Positions 35,359-48,719 are shown, numbered from the stretch's first letter. The stretch is DNA of 64,000 nucleotides from Sphingobium cyanobacteriorum (GCF_030580935.1 NZ_JAUQOM010000002.1:248001-312000), one strand, 5' to 3'. The notes: generated by a model not told the origin, from the letters alone. Program-made: numbers and translations.

Positions 35359-36147
35359 ATGGCCGAATTTGCGTTGCCCAAGAACAGCAAGATCAGTGGC
35401 AAGGGCGTGACCCACCCCGCACCCGCCGGCGCGACCAAGGTGCGCAGTTTCAAGGTCTATCGCTACGATCCCGACTCCGGCCAGAACCCGCGCTACGACA
35501 CGTTCGAGATCGACCTGGACCAGTGCGGCCCGATGGTTCTGGACGCGCTGCTGAAGATCAAGAATGAATATGATCCCACGCTGACCTTCCGCCGGTCGTG
35601 CCGCGAAGGCATTTGCGGGTCGTGCTCGATGAACATGAACGGCCGCAACGGCCTGGCCTGCACCACCGCGATCGATGAATGCGCGGGCAAGGACGTGCAG
35701 ATCACGCCGCTGCCGCACATGGACGTGATCAAGGATCTGGTGCCTGATTTCACGCATTTCTATGCGCAATATAATTCGATCCAGCCCTGGCTGAAAACCG
35801 TGTCGCCGCCGCCGTCGGGCAAGGAGCGGCTCCAGTCGCCCGCTGATCGCGAGAAGCTGGACGGCCTGTATGAGTGCATCCTGTGCGCCTGCTGCTCGAC
35901 CAGTTGCCCGTCCTACTGGTGGAATTCGGACAAGTTCCTGGGTCCGGCGATCCTGCTCCAGGCCTATCGCTGGCTGGCAGACAGCCGCGACGAATATACC
36001 GGCGAGCGGCTGGACGAGCTGGAAGATCCCTTCCGCCTCTATCGCTGCCACACGATCATGAACTGCGCCAATGTCTGCCCCAAGGGCCTCAGCCCGGCCA
36101 AGGCGATTGCCGAAACCAAGAAGATGATGGTCGAACGGCAGTTGTGA
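35359..36147 (+). CDS. sdhB: Succinate dehydrogenase iron-sulfur subunit
   Basis: The electron-transfer subunit of complex II on the inner face of the cytoplasmic membrane. The 262-residue protein has the 2Fe-2S cysteines in [16 protein letters not shown] (about 75-90, with a last Cys near 97) and the ferredoxin-type clusters in [16 protein letters not shown] (about 173) and [15 protein letters not shown] (about 230). ATG 35359 gives a normal N-terminus. sdhC, sdhD and sdhA are not next to it. It heads a plus-strand run of TCA-cycle genes. Confidence 0.96.
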   Translation: MAEFALPKNSKISGKGVTHPAPAGATKVRSFKVYRYDPDSGQNPRYDTFEIDLDQCGPMVLDALLKIKNEYDPTLTFRRSCREGICGSCSMNMNGRNGLACTTAIDECAGKDVQITPLPHMDVIKDLVPDFTHFYAQYNSIQPWLKTVSPPPSGKERLQSPADREKLDGLYECILCACCSTSCPSYWWNSDKFLGPAILLQAYRWLADSRDEYTGERLDELEDPFRLYRCHTIMNCANVCPKGLSPAKAIAETKKMMVERQL

Positions 36148-36148
36148 A

Positions 36149-36610
36149 TTGACGAGTGACGGCATTGCCGGCGGCGCGCCGCTGGCAGACGGGAAATGGG
36201 CGGGCTGGACCGCATGGTCCGACCCGCATCCCGACACCTTCCTTCAGGCGATGGGGCAGGGCTATATGCGCGCCGTCGCGCCGGGCAGGGCGCTGGTGGC
36301 GCTGGAAACCCGGCTTGGCCATCGCAACCGGCTCGACACATTGCATGGCGGCTTTCTGGCCGCCTTTGCGGACCATGCCTATTTTGCGGGGGTCTGGATG
36401 ATGGGGCATCATGCGCAGGTGAACGGCGTGACGCTCGACCTGACCATGCAATATCTGGGCGCGGGGAAGGTCGGGCCGGATCTGGTCGCGGAGGTGGAGT
36501 TGCTGCGCGAAACCGGGCGGCTCATGTTCCTGCGGATGCTGATGACCCAGAATGGCGATGCGGTGGCGGCCTCCACGGCGACCCTGCGGAAGGCGCCCGC
36601 GGCCCGATGA
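36149..36610 (+). CDS. PaaI-family (hotdog-fold) thioesterase
   Basis: A 153-residue acyl-CoA thioesterase of the hotdog superfamily, tetrameric in relatives. Family marks are RNRLDTLHGGFLAAFADHAYFAGV (about 57-80) and VTLDLTMQYLGAG near 95. It starts with TTG 36149 directly after the sdhB stop and overlaps zapE by 4 bases. Its substrate is unknown; placement in the TCA run suggests only co-expression. Confidence 0.86.
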   Translation: MTSDGIAGGAPLADGKWAGWTAWSDPHPDTFLQAMGQGYMRAVAPGRALVALETRLGHRNRLDTLHGGFLAAFADHAYFAGVWMMGHHAQVNGVTLDLTMQYLGAGKVGPDLVAEVELLRETGRLMFLRMLMTQNGDAVAASTATLRKAPAAR

Positions 36611-37719
36611 CGACCGTGCTTGCCCGTTATGATGCGCTGGTCGCCGCGGGCGAATTGCGGCCCGATCCCGACCAGCGGGCGGCGGCGGCGCGACTCGACC
36701 GGCTCCAGCAGGAACTGGAGGCGGTTCCGGCACGCGGATCGACATTGTGGAAACTGTTGCGCAAGCCGCCGGAGCCGCCGCGTGGCCTCTATATGTGGGG
36801 CGGAGTCGGGCGCGGCAAATCGATGCTGATGGACCTGTTCTTCGACACGGTGCATGTCCAGCGCAAGACGCGCGCCCATTTCCACGAGTTCATGCTCGAC
36901 GTGCATGCCCGGCTGGCGCAGGCGCGCAAGTCGGAGACGGGCGACCCGATCCCGCCGGTGGTCGAGTCGCTGGCGGATGAGGCGCGGCTGCTCTGCTTCG
37001 ACGAGATGGTCGTGAACAACATGGCCGACGCGGCGATCATGTCGCGGCTGTTCACGGGCCTGCTGGAAAAGCGGGTAACGATCGTCACCACGTCCAACCG
37101 CGTGCCCGACGAATTGTACAAGAATGGCCTCAATCGCCAGCTTTTCCTGCCCTTCATCGACCTGATCAAGGCGAAGCTGGACGTGATGACGCTCAATGGC
37201 CCGGTCGATTACCGGCGCGACCGATTGGGCGACGCGACGCTGTGGCATTGTCCCAATGGCGATGCGGCGACCCAGGCGCTCAGCACCGCTTTCTTTCGCC
37301 TGACCGACTATCCGCCGTCCGACCGCGCCCATGTGCCGTCGGAGGATATCCCGGTGCAGGGCGGCCGCATCCTGCATGTGCCCAAGAGCCTGAAGGGCGT
37401 TGCCGTCTTTTCCTTCAAGCGGCTGTGCGTCGAGGCGCGGGGCGCGCCCGACTATCTGGCGATCGCCCGCAAATATCATACGGTCATCATCGTCGGCATC
37501 CCGGTGCTGGGGCCGGAAAACCGCAATGAGGCGGCGCGCTTCGTGACGCTGATCGATTCGCTCTACGAATATAAGGTCAAGCTGCTGGCGTCGGCCGACG
37601 CCGCCCCTGCACGCCTCTATCCGCAAGGCGATGGCGCGTTCGAGTTCGAGCGCACCGTGTCGCGGCTGATGGAAATGCAGTCGGACGACTATCTGGCGCT
37701 GGGGCACGGACCCAAATAG
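36607..37719 (+). CDS. zapE: Cell division ATPase ZapE (AFG1-like)
   Basis: An AAA-type ATPase of the ZapE/AFG1 family, which affects FtsZ ring constriction in E. coli and handles membrane-associated proteins in mitochondria. The 370-residue protein has Walker A MWGGVGRGKSMLMD (about residues 62-75), the FHEFMLDVH segment, Walker B LLCFDEMVVNN (about 132) and sensor residues TTSNRVPDELYKNGLNR. ATG 36607 overlaps the thioesterase stop. Confidence 0.94.
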   Translation: MTTVLARYDALVAAGELRPDPDQRAAAARLDRLQQELEAVPARGSTLWKLLRKPPEPPRGLYMWGGVGRGKSMLMDLFFDTVHVQRKTRAHFHEFMLDVHARLAQARKSETGDPIPPVVESLADEARLLCFDEMVVNNMADAAIMSRLFTGLLEKRVTIVTTSNRVPDELYKNGLNRQLFLPFIDLIKAKLDVMTLNGPVDYRRDRLGDATLWHCPNGDAATQALSTAFFRLTDYPPSDRAHVPSEDIPVQGGRILHVPKSLKGVAVFSFKRLCVEARGAPDYLAIARKYHTVIIVGIPVLGPENRNEAARFVTLIDSLYEYKVKLLASADAAPARLYPQGDGAFEFERTVSRLMEMQSDDYLALGHGPK

Positions 37720-37890
37720 GCGATTCCTGCTCTCGCGAAGGCGGGACCAGCCAGACGGAAGAACCGGGCGCGGGCGCCTGCCGTTGCAGGCGCATGTTGC
37801 GCTGTCATCATGGTCGACATCACGCATCGGTGGGCGCTGTCCGCCCGTATGTTGATGCGCGCGCCATGCATGAAGGCGCAATTTTCATAC

Positions 37891-37934
37891 AGGAAAACAG
37901 GCCGGGCGCCTTTGAGGAGGAAAAGGCGCCCGGC
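37891..37934 (-). terminator. Strong hairpin with UCCUCCUC loop and T-run (minus strand)
   Basis: Arms 37901-37913 and 37922-37934 pair perfectly over 13 bases with an 8-base loop. On the minus strand the loop reads TCCTCCTC, complementary to a Shine-Dalgarno sequence, and the stem is followed by CTGTTTTCC. This is a good intrinsic terminator for minus-strand transcription although no minus-strand gene precedes it. Confidence 0.55.
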
Positions 37935-38000
37935 AGGATAGCACTGCAGGGAAGGCTCTGGACCAGGGTAGAAGTGCAGAGCGACAGGCTGTGCTATCTC
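37891..38000 (-). ncRNA. Candidate structured small RNA
   Basis: On the minus strand, a possible promoter (TTGCAA at 38022-38027, 17-base spacer, TAAAGA at 37999-38004) would start a transcript near 37992. That transcript would contain complementary segments GATAGCAC and GTGCTATC (partly trimmed at the 5' end), an inner GCTCTG/CAGAGC pairing and the terminator hairpin whose loop carries an anti-Shine-Dalgarno motif. All of this is inferred from sequence; I do not recognise a named RNA family. Confidence 0.3.
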
Positions 38001-38083
38001 TTTAATGCAACTGCGAATGAATTGCAAAGATAATTTGTCCTTCGGGGACTTCGGCGGTTGAAACCCCCGTCCGATGGGCGTAG

Positions 38084-39091
<1,008 letters not shown>

Positions 39092-39189
39092 GCCAAAAAG
39101 CTGCACCGTTTCGTCCCAGGTAAGTGCGCAGCCTGGGACGGGGCGCTCTCGACCCCAAGTGCCACTTCCACAGAAGAAAAGGGACACGC

Positions 39190-40074
39190 ATGTCCATTCT
39201 GGTGAACAAGAACACCAAGGTCATTACCCAGGGTATGACCGGTGCCACCGGCACCTTCCACACCGAACAGGCGCTGGCATACGGCACGCAGATGGTCGGC
39301 GGCGTGACGCCGGGCAAGGGCGGCACGACCCATATCGGCCTGCCCATGTTCGACACGGTCGCCGAAGCCAAGAGCAAGACCGGCGCCGACGCCTCGGTCA
39401 TCTACGTGCCGCCGCCATTCGCGGCTGATTCGATCCTGGAAGCGATCGATGCGGAAATCCCGCTGATCGTCTGCATCACCGAAGGTATCCCGGTGCTGGA
39501 CATGGTGCGCGTGAAGCGCGCCCTGTCGGGCAGCAAGTCGCGCCTGATCGGCCCGAACTGCCCCGGCGTGCTGACCCCCAATGAATGCAAGATCGGCATC
39601 ATGCCCGGTTCGATCTTCTCCAAGGGTTCGGTCGGCGTCGTGTCGCGTTCGGGCACGCTGACCTATGAAGCCGTGTTCCAGACGACCAATGCTGGCCTGG
39701 GCCAGACCACCGCGGTCGGCATCGGCGGCGACCCGGTCAACGGCACCAACTTCATCGACGTGCTGGAACTGTTCCTGGCCGACGACGCGACCGAATCGAT
39801 CATCATGATCGGTGAAATCGGCGGCGACGCGGAAGAGCAGGCGGCCCAGTTCCTGATCGATGAGGCCAAGAAGGGGCGCAAGAAGCCGATGGCCGGCTTC
39901 ATCGCCGGTCGCACGGCGCCTCCGGGCCGTCGCATGGGCCATGCCGGCGCGATCGTGTCGGGCGGCAAGGGCGACGCGGAAAGCAAGATCGCGGCGATGG
40001 AAGCCGCCGGCATCAAGGTTGCGGCCAGCCCGTCCGAACTGGGTTCGACGCTGGTTGAAGTCTTGAAGGGGTAA
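39190..40074 (+). CDS. sucD: Succinyl-CoA synthetase alpha subunit
   Basis: Forms succinate and a nucleoside triphosphate from succinyl-CoA together with the beta subunit. The 294-residue protein has the CoA-binding start [20 protein letters not shown] (about 5-24), the GPNCPGVL motif near 122 and the phosphohistidine region [21 protein letters not shown] near 240-260. ATG 39190 follows an AAAAGGGA site. The beta subunit gene sucC is usually directly upstream; here mdh is. Confidence 0.95.
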   Translation: MSILVNKNTKVITQGMTGATGTFHTEQALAYGTQMVGGVTPGKGGTTHIGLPMFDTVAEAKSKTGADASVIYVPPPFAADSILEAIDAEIPLIVCITEGIPVLDMVRVKRALSGSKSRLIGPNCPGVLTPNECKIGIMPGSIFSKGSVGVVSRSGTLTYEAVFQTTNAGLGQTTAVGIGGDPVNGTNFIDVLELFLADDATESIIMIGEIGGDAEEQAAQFLIDEAKKGRKKPMAGFIAGRTAPPGRRMGHAGAIVSGGKGDAESKIAAMEAAGIKVAASPSELGSTLVEVLKG

Positions 40075-40163
40075 GATAACTCCTACATATGGAGTGGCCG
40101 GGCTGCACCCCGGCCACGATTCTCCCGTATCCGCGACTGCACGCGGCTGGGATGGGACGGACG

Positions 40164-42959
40164 ATGGGTTACGAGAACCAGGAATTTGAGATCGAGCGTG
40201 GCCCTAGCTGGGCGCGTGACAACTGGCCGCTGACGGATACGGACGATCTGACCGGGGCGCTTGACCCCACGCAGATGCAGATCGCCGTGAAGGCCGCCGC
40301 CAAGGGCGCGGGCAAGCCTGTGTCGGACAGCGATGCGGTCGCCGCCGCCGACGACGCCATCCGCGCGCAGATGTTGATCCGCACCTATCGCGTGCGTGGC
40401 CATCTGGCCGCCAATCTCGACCCGCTGGGCCTGACCAAGCGCGACTTGCCGGCCGACCTGACACCTGAATATCATGGCCTGACCGATCCCGCCAAGAAGG
40501 TCTATCTGGGTGGAACGCTGGGCGTGCAATATGCCACGGTGGCGGAGATCGTGGCGATCCTGCGCGCCAATTATTGCGGCAATGTCGGCCTGGAATATAT
40601 GCACATCGCCGATGTGGAGGAACGCCGTTTCCTGCAAGACCGGCTGGAGGGCAAGGACAAGGAAATCCAGTTCACGCCCGAAGGCAAGAAGGCGATCCTG
40701 GCCAAGGTCATCCAGGGCGAGCAGTATGAAAAGTTCCTGGGCCGCAAATATGTCGGCACCAAGCGCTTTGGCCTGGATGGTGGCGAATCGATGATTCCCG
40801 CGCTCGAAGCCGTCATCAAATATGGCGGCCAGTCGGGCGTGCGCGAAATCGTGTTCGGCATGGCGCATCGCGGCCGCCTGAACGTGCTGGCCAATGTGAT
40901 GGCCAAGGGCTTTCGCGTCATCTTCCACGAATTTTCGGGTGGCACCGCCAATCCTGAGGATGTCGGCGGGTCGGGCGACGTGAAATATCATCTGGGCACG
41001 TCGACCGATCGCGAGTTCGACGGCATCAAGGTGCACATGTCGCTGGTGCCCAACCCGTCGCATCTGGAAACGGTCGATCCCGTCGTGCTGGGCAAGGTTC
41101 GCGCGCAGCAGACCTTCCGCGACGATCTGGAACGGCATGACCAGGTGCTGCCGGTGCTGATCCATGGCGACGCGGCCTTCGCCGGCCAGGGCATCGTGTG
41201 GGAATGCCTCGGCTTTTCGGGCGTGCCCGGCTACAATACCGGCGGTTGCATCCACTTCATCGTCAACAACCAGATCGGTTTCACCACCAGCCCGCAATTT
41301 TCGCGCGGCTCGCCTTATCCGTCCGACGTGGCCAAGGGCGTCCAGGCGCCGATCCTGCACGTCAATGGCGATGATCCCGAAGCCGTGACTTTCGCCTGCA
41401 AGCTGGCGATGGAATATCGCCAGACCTTCCATCGCGACATCGTGATCGACATGTGGTGCTATCGCCGCTTTGGCCATAATGAAGGCGACGAACCGGGTTT
41501 CACCCAGCCGCAAATGTATGCGAAGATTCGCCAGCATCCGCCGGTCAGCGACGTATATTCGGCACGGCTGAAGAATGAAGGCGTCGTCGACGACGATTAT
41601 GTCAACAAGGTGACGGGCGACTTCGTCAATCATCTGGAGGACGAGTTCGAGGCGGCCAAGAGCTACAAGCCCAACAAGGCCGACTGGTTCGCCGGTCGCT
41701 GGTCGGGCCTGCACAAGCCGGCTGACGCGGAAACCACGCGCCAGAGCGTGGAATCGGCGATCAGCACCAAGCTGTTCGACAGTCTGGGCAAGACGCTGAC
41801 CACTGTGCCGCAAGGCCATAATGTCCACAAGACGTTGAAGCGCGTGCTCGACGCCAAGGCGGAGATGTTCAAGACCGGCGAGAATTTCGACTGGGCGACC
41901 GGCGAGGCGCTGGCCTTCGGCTCGCTATTGTCGGAAGGCTATGGCGTGCGCCTGTCGGGACAGGATTCCGGGCGTGGCACGTTCAGCCAGCGGCATGCGG
42001 TCTGGACCGATCAGGATACGGAAGCCAAATATATCCCGTTGTCGACCGTGCCGCACGGCCGGTTCGAGGTGCTGGACAGCCCGCTGAGCGAATATGGCGT
42101 GCTGGGCTTCGAATATGGGTTCGCGCTGGCGGACCCCAAGAGCCTGGTGATCTGGGAAGCGCAGTTCGGCGACTTCGCCAACGGCGCGCAAATCATCTTC
42201 GACCAGTATATCGCATCGTCGGAAACCAAATGGCTGCGGTCCAACGGCCTCGTCTGCCTGCTGCCGCACGGCTATGAAGGGCAGGGACCGGAACATAGTT
42301 CGGCCCGTCTGGAACGCTATCTCCAGCTTTGCGCCGAAGGCAATATCCAGGTCGCGAACATCACGACCCCGGCCAATTATTTCCATGCATTGCGTCGCCA
42401 GATGCTGCGGCCTTTCCGCAAGCCGCTGATCATCATGGCGCCCAAGTCGTTGTTGCGGCATAAAAGTGCGGTCAGCAAGGCGCAGGATTTCCTGGGCGAT
42501 ACCCAGTTCAAGCGCATCCTGTCCGATCCCAACGGGGCGGCCGACAAGGAAACGAAACGACTGGTCCTGTGTTCCGGCAAGGTGTTTTACGACCTGATGG
42601 AAGCGCGCGACGCGGCTGGCGATACGGACGTGCAGATCGTTCGGATCGAACAGATCTATCCGTTCGCAACCGACGCCCTGGCCACGCGCATCGCGCGCAT
42701 GACCGGGCTGGAGGATGTCGTCTGGTGTCAGGAGGAACCGCGCAACAACGGCGCCTGGTTCTTCGTGGAACCCTATATCGAGGAAGCGCTGGCCAAGGCC
42801 GGCAAGGCGCCCATGCGCGCCCGCTATGCCGGCCGCAAGGCGTCGGCCTCGCCCGCCACGGGCCTGGCCAAACGTCATGTCGCCGAACAGGGCGCCCTCG
42901 TCGCCGATGCGCTGGGTCACAGCGTGCGTGAAGAAATCCGTCGCCAGAAGAAAGGCTGA
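40164..42959 (+). CDS. sucA: 2-Oxoglutarate dehydrogenase E1 component
   Basis: The thiamine-diphosphate-dependent decarboxylase of the 2-oxoglutarate dehydrogenase complex. The 931-residue product has the E1 N-terminal segment, the [15 protein letters not shown] motif (about 230-245), the ThDP-binding region GDAAFAGQG ... NNQIGFTT, and the transketolase-like C-terminal half with [23 protein letters not shown] (about 702-724). ATG 40164 gives the usual length; the frame starts earlier at 40089. The next gene, sucB, follows after 8 bases. Confidence 0.96.
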   Translation: MGYENQEFEIERGPSWARDNWPLTDTDDLTGALDPTQMQIAVKAAAKGAGKPVSDSDAVAAADDAIRAQMLIRTYRVRGHLAANLDPLGLTKRDLPADLTPEYHGLTDPAKKVYLGGTLGVQYATVAEIVAILRANYCGNVGLEYMHIADVEERRFLQDRLEGKDKEIQFTPEGKKAILAKVIQGEQYEKFLGRKYVGTKRFGLDGGESMIPALEAVIKYGGQSGVREIVFGMAHRGRLNVLANVMAKGFRVIFHEFSGGTANPEDVGGSGDVKYHLGTSTDREFDGIKVHMSLVPNPSHLETVDPVVLGKVRAQQTFRDDLERHDQVLPVLIHGDAAFAGQGIVWECLGFSGVPGYNTGGCIHFIVNNQIGFTTSPQFSRGSPYPSDVAKGVQAPILHVNGDDPEAVTFACKLAMEYRQTFHRDIVIDMWCYRRFGHNEGDEPGFTQPQMYAKIRQHPPVSDVYSARLKNEGVVDDDYVNKVTGDFVNHLEDEFEAAKSYKPNKADWFAGRWSGLHKPADAETTRQSVESAISTKLFDSLGKTLTTVPQGHNVHKTLKRVLDAKAEMFKTGENFDWATGEALAFGSLLSEGYGVRLSGQDSGRGTFSQRHAVWTDQDTEAKYIPLSTVPHGRFEVLDSPLSEYGVLGFEYGFALADPKSLVIWEAQFGDFANGAQIIFDQYIASSETKWLRSNGLVCLLPHGYEGQGPEHSSARLERYLQLCAEGNIQVANITTPANYFHALRRQMLRPFRKPLIIMAPKSLLRHKSAVSKAQDFLGDTQFKRILSDPNGAADKETKRLVLCSGKVFYDLMEARDAAGDTDVQIVRIEQIYPFATDALATRIARMTGLEDVVWCQEEPRNNGAWFFVEPYIEEALAKAGKAPMRARYAGRKASASPATGLAKRHVAEQGALVADALGHSVREEIRRQKKG

Positions 42960-42967
42960 ACAAGCTC

Positions 42968-44221
<1,254 letters not shown>

Positions 44222-44234
44222 GCCAAAGGCAAAA

Positions 44235-44260
44235 GTGCTCCTGCGAAAGCAGGAGCCCAG
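44235..44260. repeat. REP-like palindrome, upstream flank of the GIY-YIG gene
   Basis: GCTCCTGC and GCAGGAGC (44237-44256) pair around GAAA. The 26-base unit differs at two positions from the unit found twice, inverted, at 14471-14550, which marks it as a dispersed repeat family. Confidence 0.75.
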
Positions 44261-44267
44261 GACGGAG

Positions 44268-44562
44268 ATGCGCAACGAAAGCGGGATATGTCTATCTGAT
44301 GGCCAGCAGACGCAACGGCACCCTCTATCTGGGTGTCACAAGCGATCTGGCTGGCCGGGCATATCAGCATCGCAACGCTCTGGTGGATGGCTTTACGAAG
44401 GAACATGGCTGCACCATGTTGGTGTGGTTCGCAGCATTTGATGATCTGCAAGAGGCACGACAGCGCGAATTGCAGATGAAAAAATGGAAACGTGCCTGGA
44501 AGATCACGTTGATCGAACGGGAAAATCCGCGTTGGCTGGATTTGTTCGAGACGCTGTTCTGA
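44268..44562 (+). pseudogene. GIY-YIG nuclease family gene with a likely N-terminal frameshift
   Basis: The frame from ATG 44299 encodes 87 residues that clearly match small GIY-YIG proteins (RNGTLYLGVTSDLAGRAYQHR; W-AAFDDLQEARQREL-MKKWKRAWK). The first strand of the fold, with the GIY-equivalent tyrosine (GYVYLM), lies before that ATG in the same frame without a start codon. An ATG at 44268 reads MRNESG in the next frame; one extra base near 44285 would explain the break. So the intact protein was probably MRNESG-YVYLMASRR and so on. Either a pseudogene, or translated from 44299 without its first strand. Palindromes flank it on both sides. Confidence 0.6.
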
Positions 44563-44573
44563 TGACGCCCTAG

Positions 44574-44630
44574 GCTCCGGCTTTCGCCGGAGCACAGAGA
44601 CTAATGTTCTCCTGCGTGCGTGGGAGCACA
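44574..44630. repeat. REP-like palindromes, downstream flank of the GIY-YIG gene
   Basis: GCTCCGGC and GCCGGAGC (44574-44593) pair around TTTC, and an imperfect copy (CTCCTGCG ... GGGAGCAC) lies at about 44607-44630. They resemble the upstream copy in layout and in the GCTCC/GGAGC ends. Confidence 0.65.
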
Positions 44631-44646
44631 ATGAGGAAGAAGAACG

Positions 44647-46047
<1,401 letters not shown>

Positions 46048-46075
46048 TCGGCCTGCGCACCGGACGACAAGGGAC

Positions 46076-46105
46076 AAGGCCTCCGCAGCGCGGGGGCCTT
46101 TTTTT
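46076..46105 (+). terminator. Intrinsic terminator of the TCA run
   Basis: AAGGCCTCCGC and GCGGGGGCCTT pair (one G-T) around AGC and are followed by a run of T. It lies 29 bases after the lpd stop. Confidence 0.85.
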
Positions 46106-46163
46106 CGGGCCGTTCCGCGATCGAGAGGGTGACACCCCTCCGTCATGCGCATTGCGCGCGCCA

Positions 46164-46182
46164 CCTCCCCGACCAGGGGAGG
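46164..46182. repeat. Short palindromic repeat (CCTCCCC/GGGGAGG)
   Basis: Seven-base arms around GACCA. It resembles the palindrome at 13084-13110 and is probably another copy of the same dispersed family. Confidence 0.5.
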
Positions 46183-46232
46183 AGGGATTGTGTTTGGCGC
46201 ACTGCACCGGCTTTGGAGCAGATGTTATCGCC

Positions 46233-46265
46233 AAAGAAAAAGGCCGGACCTGTGAAGGTCCGGCC
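46233..46265 (-). terminator. Intrinsic terminator after the lipoprotein gene
   Basis: GGCCGGACCT (46242-46251) and AGGTCCGGCC (46256-46265) pair perfectly; on the minus strand the stem is followed by TTTTTCTTT. It lies 25 bases downstream of the lipoprotein stop. Confidence 0.85.
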
Positions 46266-46290
46266 TGTGGATATCGCGATACTGGTTCGA

Positions 46291-46674
46291 TCAGACGTGG
46301 CAGGCCTGCGCGCCCTTGCCCGGCACCGTGATGGTGACGTCGTCGCCCGACCCCTTGACCTCGAAACCGCCCTCGGCGGTGAAGGGCTGGCCGGCTTCGG
46401 CGGCTTTCAGCGAAGTGGCCGCGCCATTCTTCTCGGTGCGCAGCAGCGCGGTCTTGTCGTCGCTCATGAAGTCGACGAAGATCAGGCTGTTGTCCTTGCA
46501 GCGATACTGCTTGTTCGCCTTGACCGACGGCGGCAGTTCGACCGGGGCGGCGTTGGCGAGTTGCTGGGCCATCGGATCGGCGGGGCCGCCCACGACTTCA
46601 GGTTCGTCATTCTTGTTGCAGGCCGACAACAGGGTGAGGCTGGCAACGGCGATAAGGGGAAAATATTGTTTCAT
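46291..46674 (-). CDS. Small lipoprotein
   Basis: A 127-residue predicted lipoprotein. The N-terminus MKQYFPLIAVASLTLLSAC has a lipobox (LSAC) with the acylated cysteine at residue 19. The mature part has a hydrophilic linker, then a region with QYRCKDNSLIFVDFMSDDKTALLRT that resembles the MliC/membrane-bound lysozyme inhibitor fold (YRC at the start, beta-rich), though I cannot prove that. Two further cysteines (about 73 and 125) may form the disulfide expected in that fold. Confidence 0.78.
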   Translation of the reverse strand: MKQYFPLIAVASLTLLSACNKNDEPEVVGGPADPMAQQLANAAPVELPPSVKANKQYRCKDNSLIFVDFMSDDKTALLRTEKNGAATSLKAAEAGQPFTAEGGFEVKGSGDDVTITVPGKGAQACHV

Positions 46675-46875
46675 GGTGATCCTTTTATGTGCATGTGCAA
46701 CATGTTGCGTCAACGCAAAACGGTGATGTTCCCGCCATATCCCTGAAATGGCGTCATGACTGTTTCGTGACGCCCAGGCCGGCAAGGCGTCCTGTCACAG
46801 TTCAGGACCGGAGTGATCGGCGCAAAATGGCGGCGCGGGCTTGACCGGCGGCCTGGGCGCGGTCAATGCAAGGGC

Positions 46876-47130
46876 ATGGCTGAGGAACTTTCCCCCCCCG
46901 ATCCCGCGACCCTTTCCTTCGAGGATGCGTTGCGCGCGCTGGAGCAGATCGTGCGCCGGCTGGAAAGCGGAGACGTGCCGCTCGACGAGTCGATCTCGCT
47001 CTATGCCCAGGGCGAGGCCTTGCGCCAGCGCTGCGCCGAGCGGTTGCATGCGGCCGAAGCGCGCATCGCCAGGCTGACGGTCGATGCCAATGGCGTCGTG
47101 ACCGGCGCCCAGCCTTTCGGCGCGGATTGA
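46876..47130 (+). CDS. xseB: Exodeoxyribonuclease VII small subunit
   Basis: The small subunit of exonuclease VII, which degrades single-stranded DNA. The 84-residue protein has the family pattern LSFEDALRALEQIVRRLESGDVPLDESISLYAQGEALRQRC. AAGGGC precedes ATG 46876. The large subunit gene xseA is not nearby, which is common. It overlaps the next reading frame by a few bases. Confidence 0.93.
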   Translation: MAEELSPPDPATLSFEDALRALEQIVRRLESGDVPLDESISLYAQGEALRQRCAERLHAAEARIARLTVDANGVVTGAQPFGAD

Positions 47131-47135
47131 GCGTC

Positions 47136-48053
47136 ATGACCGGGGGAGGGGCTGTTGCCACCGCGAAAGCGCTGGTGACGATGCGGGCATCGGCCGTCGC
47201 GCGTGATATCGACACGGCGTTCGAGCGCCTTCTGGCCGTTCCCGACGATCCGCGCCGTCGCCTCTATGAAGCGATGCGCCATGCCGCGATCGGCGGCGGC
47301 AAGCGGCTGCGCCCGCTGCTGGTGCAGGCGGCGTGCGACCTGTTCAACATATCGCGCGATGCGGCGCTGCGTGTCGGGCTGGCGATCGAGTGCATCCATG
47401 TCTATTCGCTGATCCATGACGATCTGCCGGCGATGGACGATGATGATCTGCGCCGGGGCAAGCCGACGGTTCACAAGGCGTTCGATGAAGCCGCCGCCAT
47501 ACTGGCCGGTGACTGCCTGCATGACCTGGCGTTCGAGATATTGGCCGACGAGGATACGCATCCCGATCCCTTCGTGCGCATCGAACTGGTCAAGGCGCTG
47601 GCACTGGCCAGCGGCCCGGCCGGGATGGCGGGCGGGCAGATGATGGACCTGGAGGCGGAGAAGGCGCGGTTCGACCTGGCCACCGTCACCCGGCTGCAAC
47701 ATCTCAAGACCGGCGCGCTGATCGCTTTCTGTATCGAGGCGGCGGCGATCATGGCACGGCTGCCGCATGATGCGCGCACGCGCCTGCACGGCTATGCCCG
47801 CGACATCGGCCTTGCCTTCCAGATCGCCGACGACCTGCTCGATGTCGAGGGGGATGCGGACCTGGCGGGCAAGGCATTGGGCAAGGATGCGGCGGCGGGC
47901 AAGGAAACCTTCGTGTCGCTGCTGGGCGTCGAGCCGGCGCGGGAACGGGCGCACATGCTGGTCGCGCAGGCGAAGGCGCATCTCCATGGCTATGGCGCGG
48001 AAGCCGACCTGCTGCGGGCGATTGCCGACTATATCGTGGAAAGGGACCGCTAA
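47136..48053 (+). CDS. ispA: Farnesyl/geranyl diphosphate synthase (polyprenyl synthetase)
   Basis: Condenses isopentenyl diphosphate with allylic diphosphates in isoprenoid synthesis. The 305-residue protein has the GGGKRLRPLL motif (about 47), the first aspartate-rich motif DDLPAMDDDDLRRG (about 89-102) and the second, FQIADDLLDVEGD (about 225). Spacing fits the FPP synthase group. The start is ATG 47136 or TTG 47127, the latter overlapping the xseB stop. The xseB-ispA pair is the usual arrangement. Confidence 0.93.
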   Translation: MTGGGAVATAKALVTMRASAVARDIDTAFERLLAVPDDPRRRLYEAMRHAAIGGGKRLRPLLVQAACDLFNISRDAALRVGLAIECIHVYSLIHDDLPAMDDDDLRRGKPTVHKAFDEAAAILAGDCLHDLAFEILADEDTHPDPFVRIELVKALALASGPAGMAGGQMMDLEAEKARFDLATVTRLQHLKTGALIAFCIEAAAIMARLPHDARTRLHGYARDIGLAFQIADDLLDVEGDADLAGKALGKDAAAGKETFVSLLGVEPARERAHMLVAQAKAHLHGYGAEADLLRAIADYIVERDR

Positions 48054-48056
48054 GCC

Positions 48057-48566
48057 ATGACCAAACAGCGCATCGGTGTCTATCCCGGCACTTTCGACCC
48101 CATTACTTTGGGGCATATGGACATCATTCGGCGTGGTGCGAAGCTGGTCGACAAGCTGGTGATCGGCGTGACCACCAACATCGCCAAGTCGCCCATGTTC
48201 TCCGATGAGGAGCGGCTGGAGATGGTGCGCCGCGAATGTGCGGGCATCGACGCGGAAATCGTCGTCACCGGCTTCAATTCCCTGCTGATGGACTTTGCCG
48301 AATCGCAGGGTGCCAGCGTCATCGTCCGTGGCCTGCGCGCCGTCGCCGACTTTGAATATGAATATCAGATGGCGGGGATGAACCAGCAGATCAACAGCCG
48401 GGTGGAAACCGTTTTCCTGATGGCCGATGTGTGCCTGCAACCGATCGCATCGCGGCTGGTCAAGGAAATCGCGCTCTATGGCGGGCCGATCCACAAATTC
48501 GTCAGCCCGGCCGTGCGCGACGATGTGGTCGCACGGGTCGAAGCGACCGGGCGCAAGGGGGCTTGA
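48057..48566 (+). CDS. coaD: Phosphopantetheine adenylyltransferase
   Basis: Makes dephospho-CoA from 4'-phosphopantetheine and ATP. The 169-residue protein has the nucleotidyl-transfer motif GVYPGTFDPITLGHMDII (7-24), GLRAVADFEYEYQMA near 91 and the closing ISSRLVKEIA-type motif IASRLVKEIALYGGPI near 129. Length normal. It starts 3 bases after the ispA stop. Confidence 0.97.
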   Translation: MTKQRIGVYPGTFDPITLGHMDIIRRGAKLVDKLVIGVTTNIAKSPMFSDEERLEMVRRECAGIDAEIVVTGFNSLLMDFAESQGASVIVRGLRAVADFEYEYQMAGMNQQINSRVETVFLMADVCLQPIASRLVKEIALYGGPIHKFVSPAVRDDVVARVEATGRKGA

Positions 48567-48719
48567 TCCTCTTGCGGGCTGGTGCGGCGTTACAACCTGC
48601 CTTGCCGTCATTTTGCCAACGCCTCCCCCGTTTCAGCCTGCGTTCAGTTGCCAAGCGCGATCAGCGCGCTATCAGGGCAGTGCGACCAACGGGCACAGAT
48701 TTTAAGGAAAGCGTCATTC

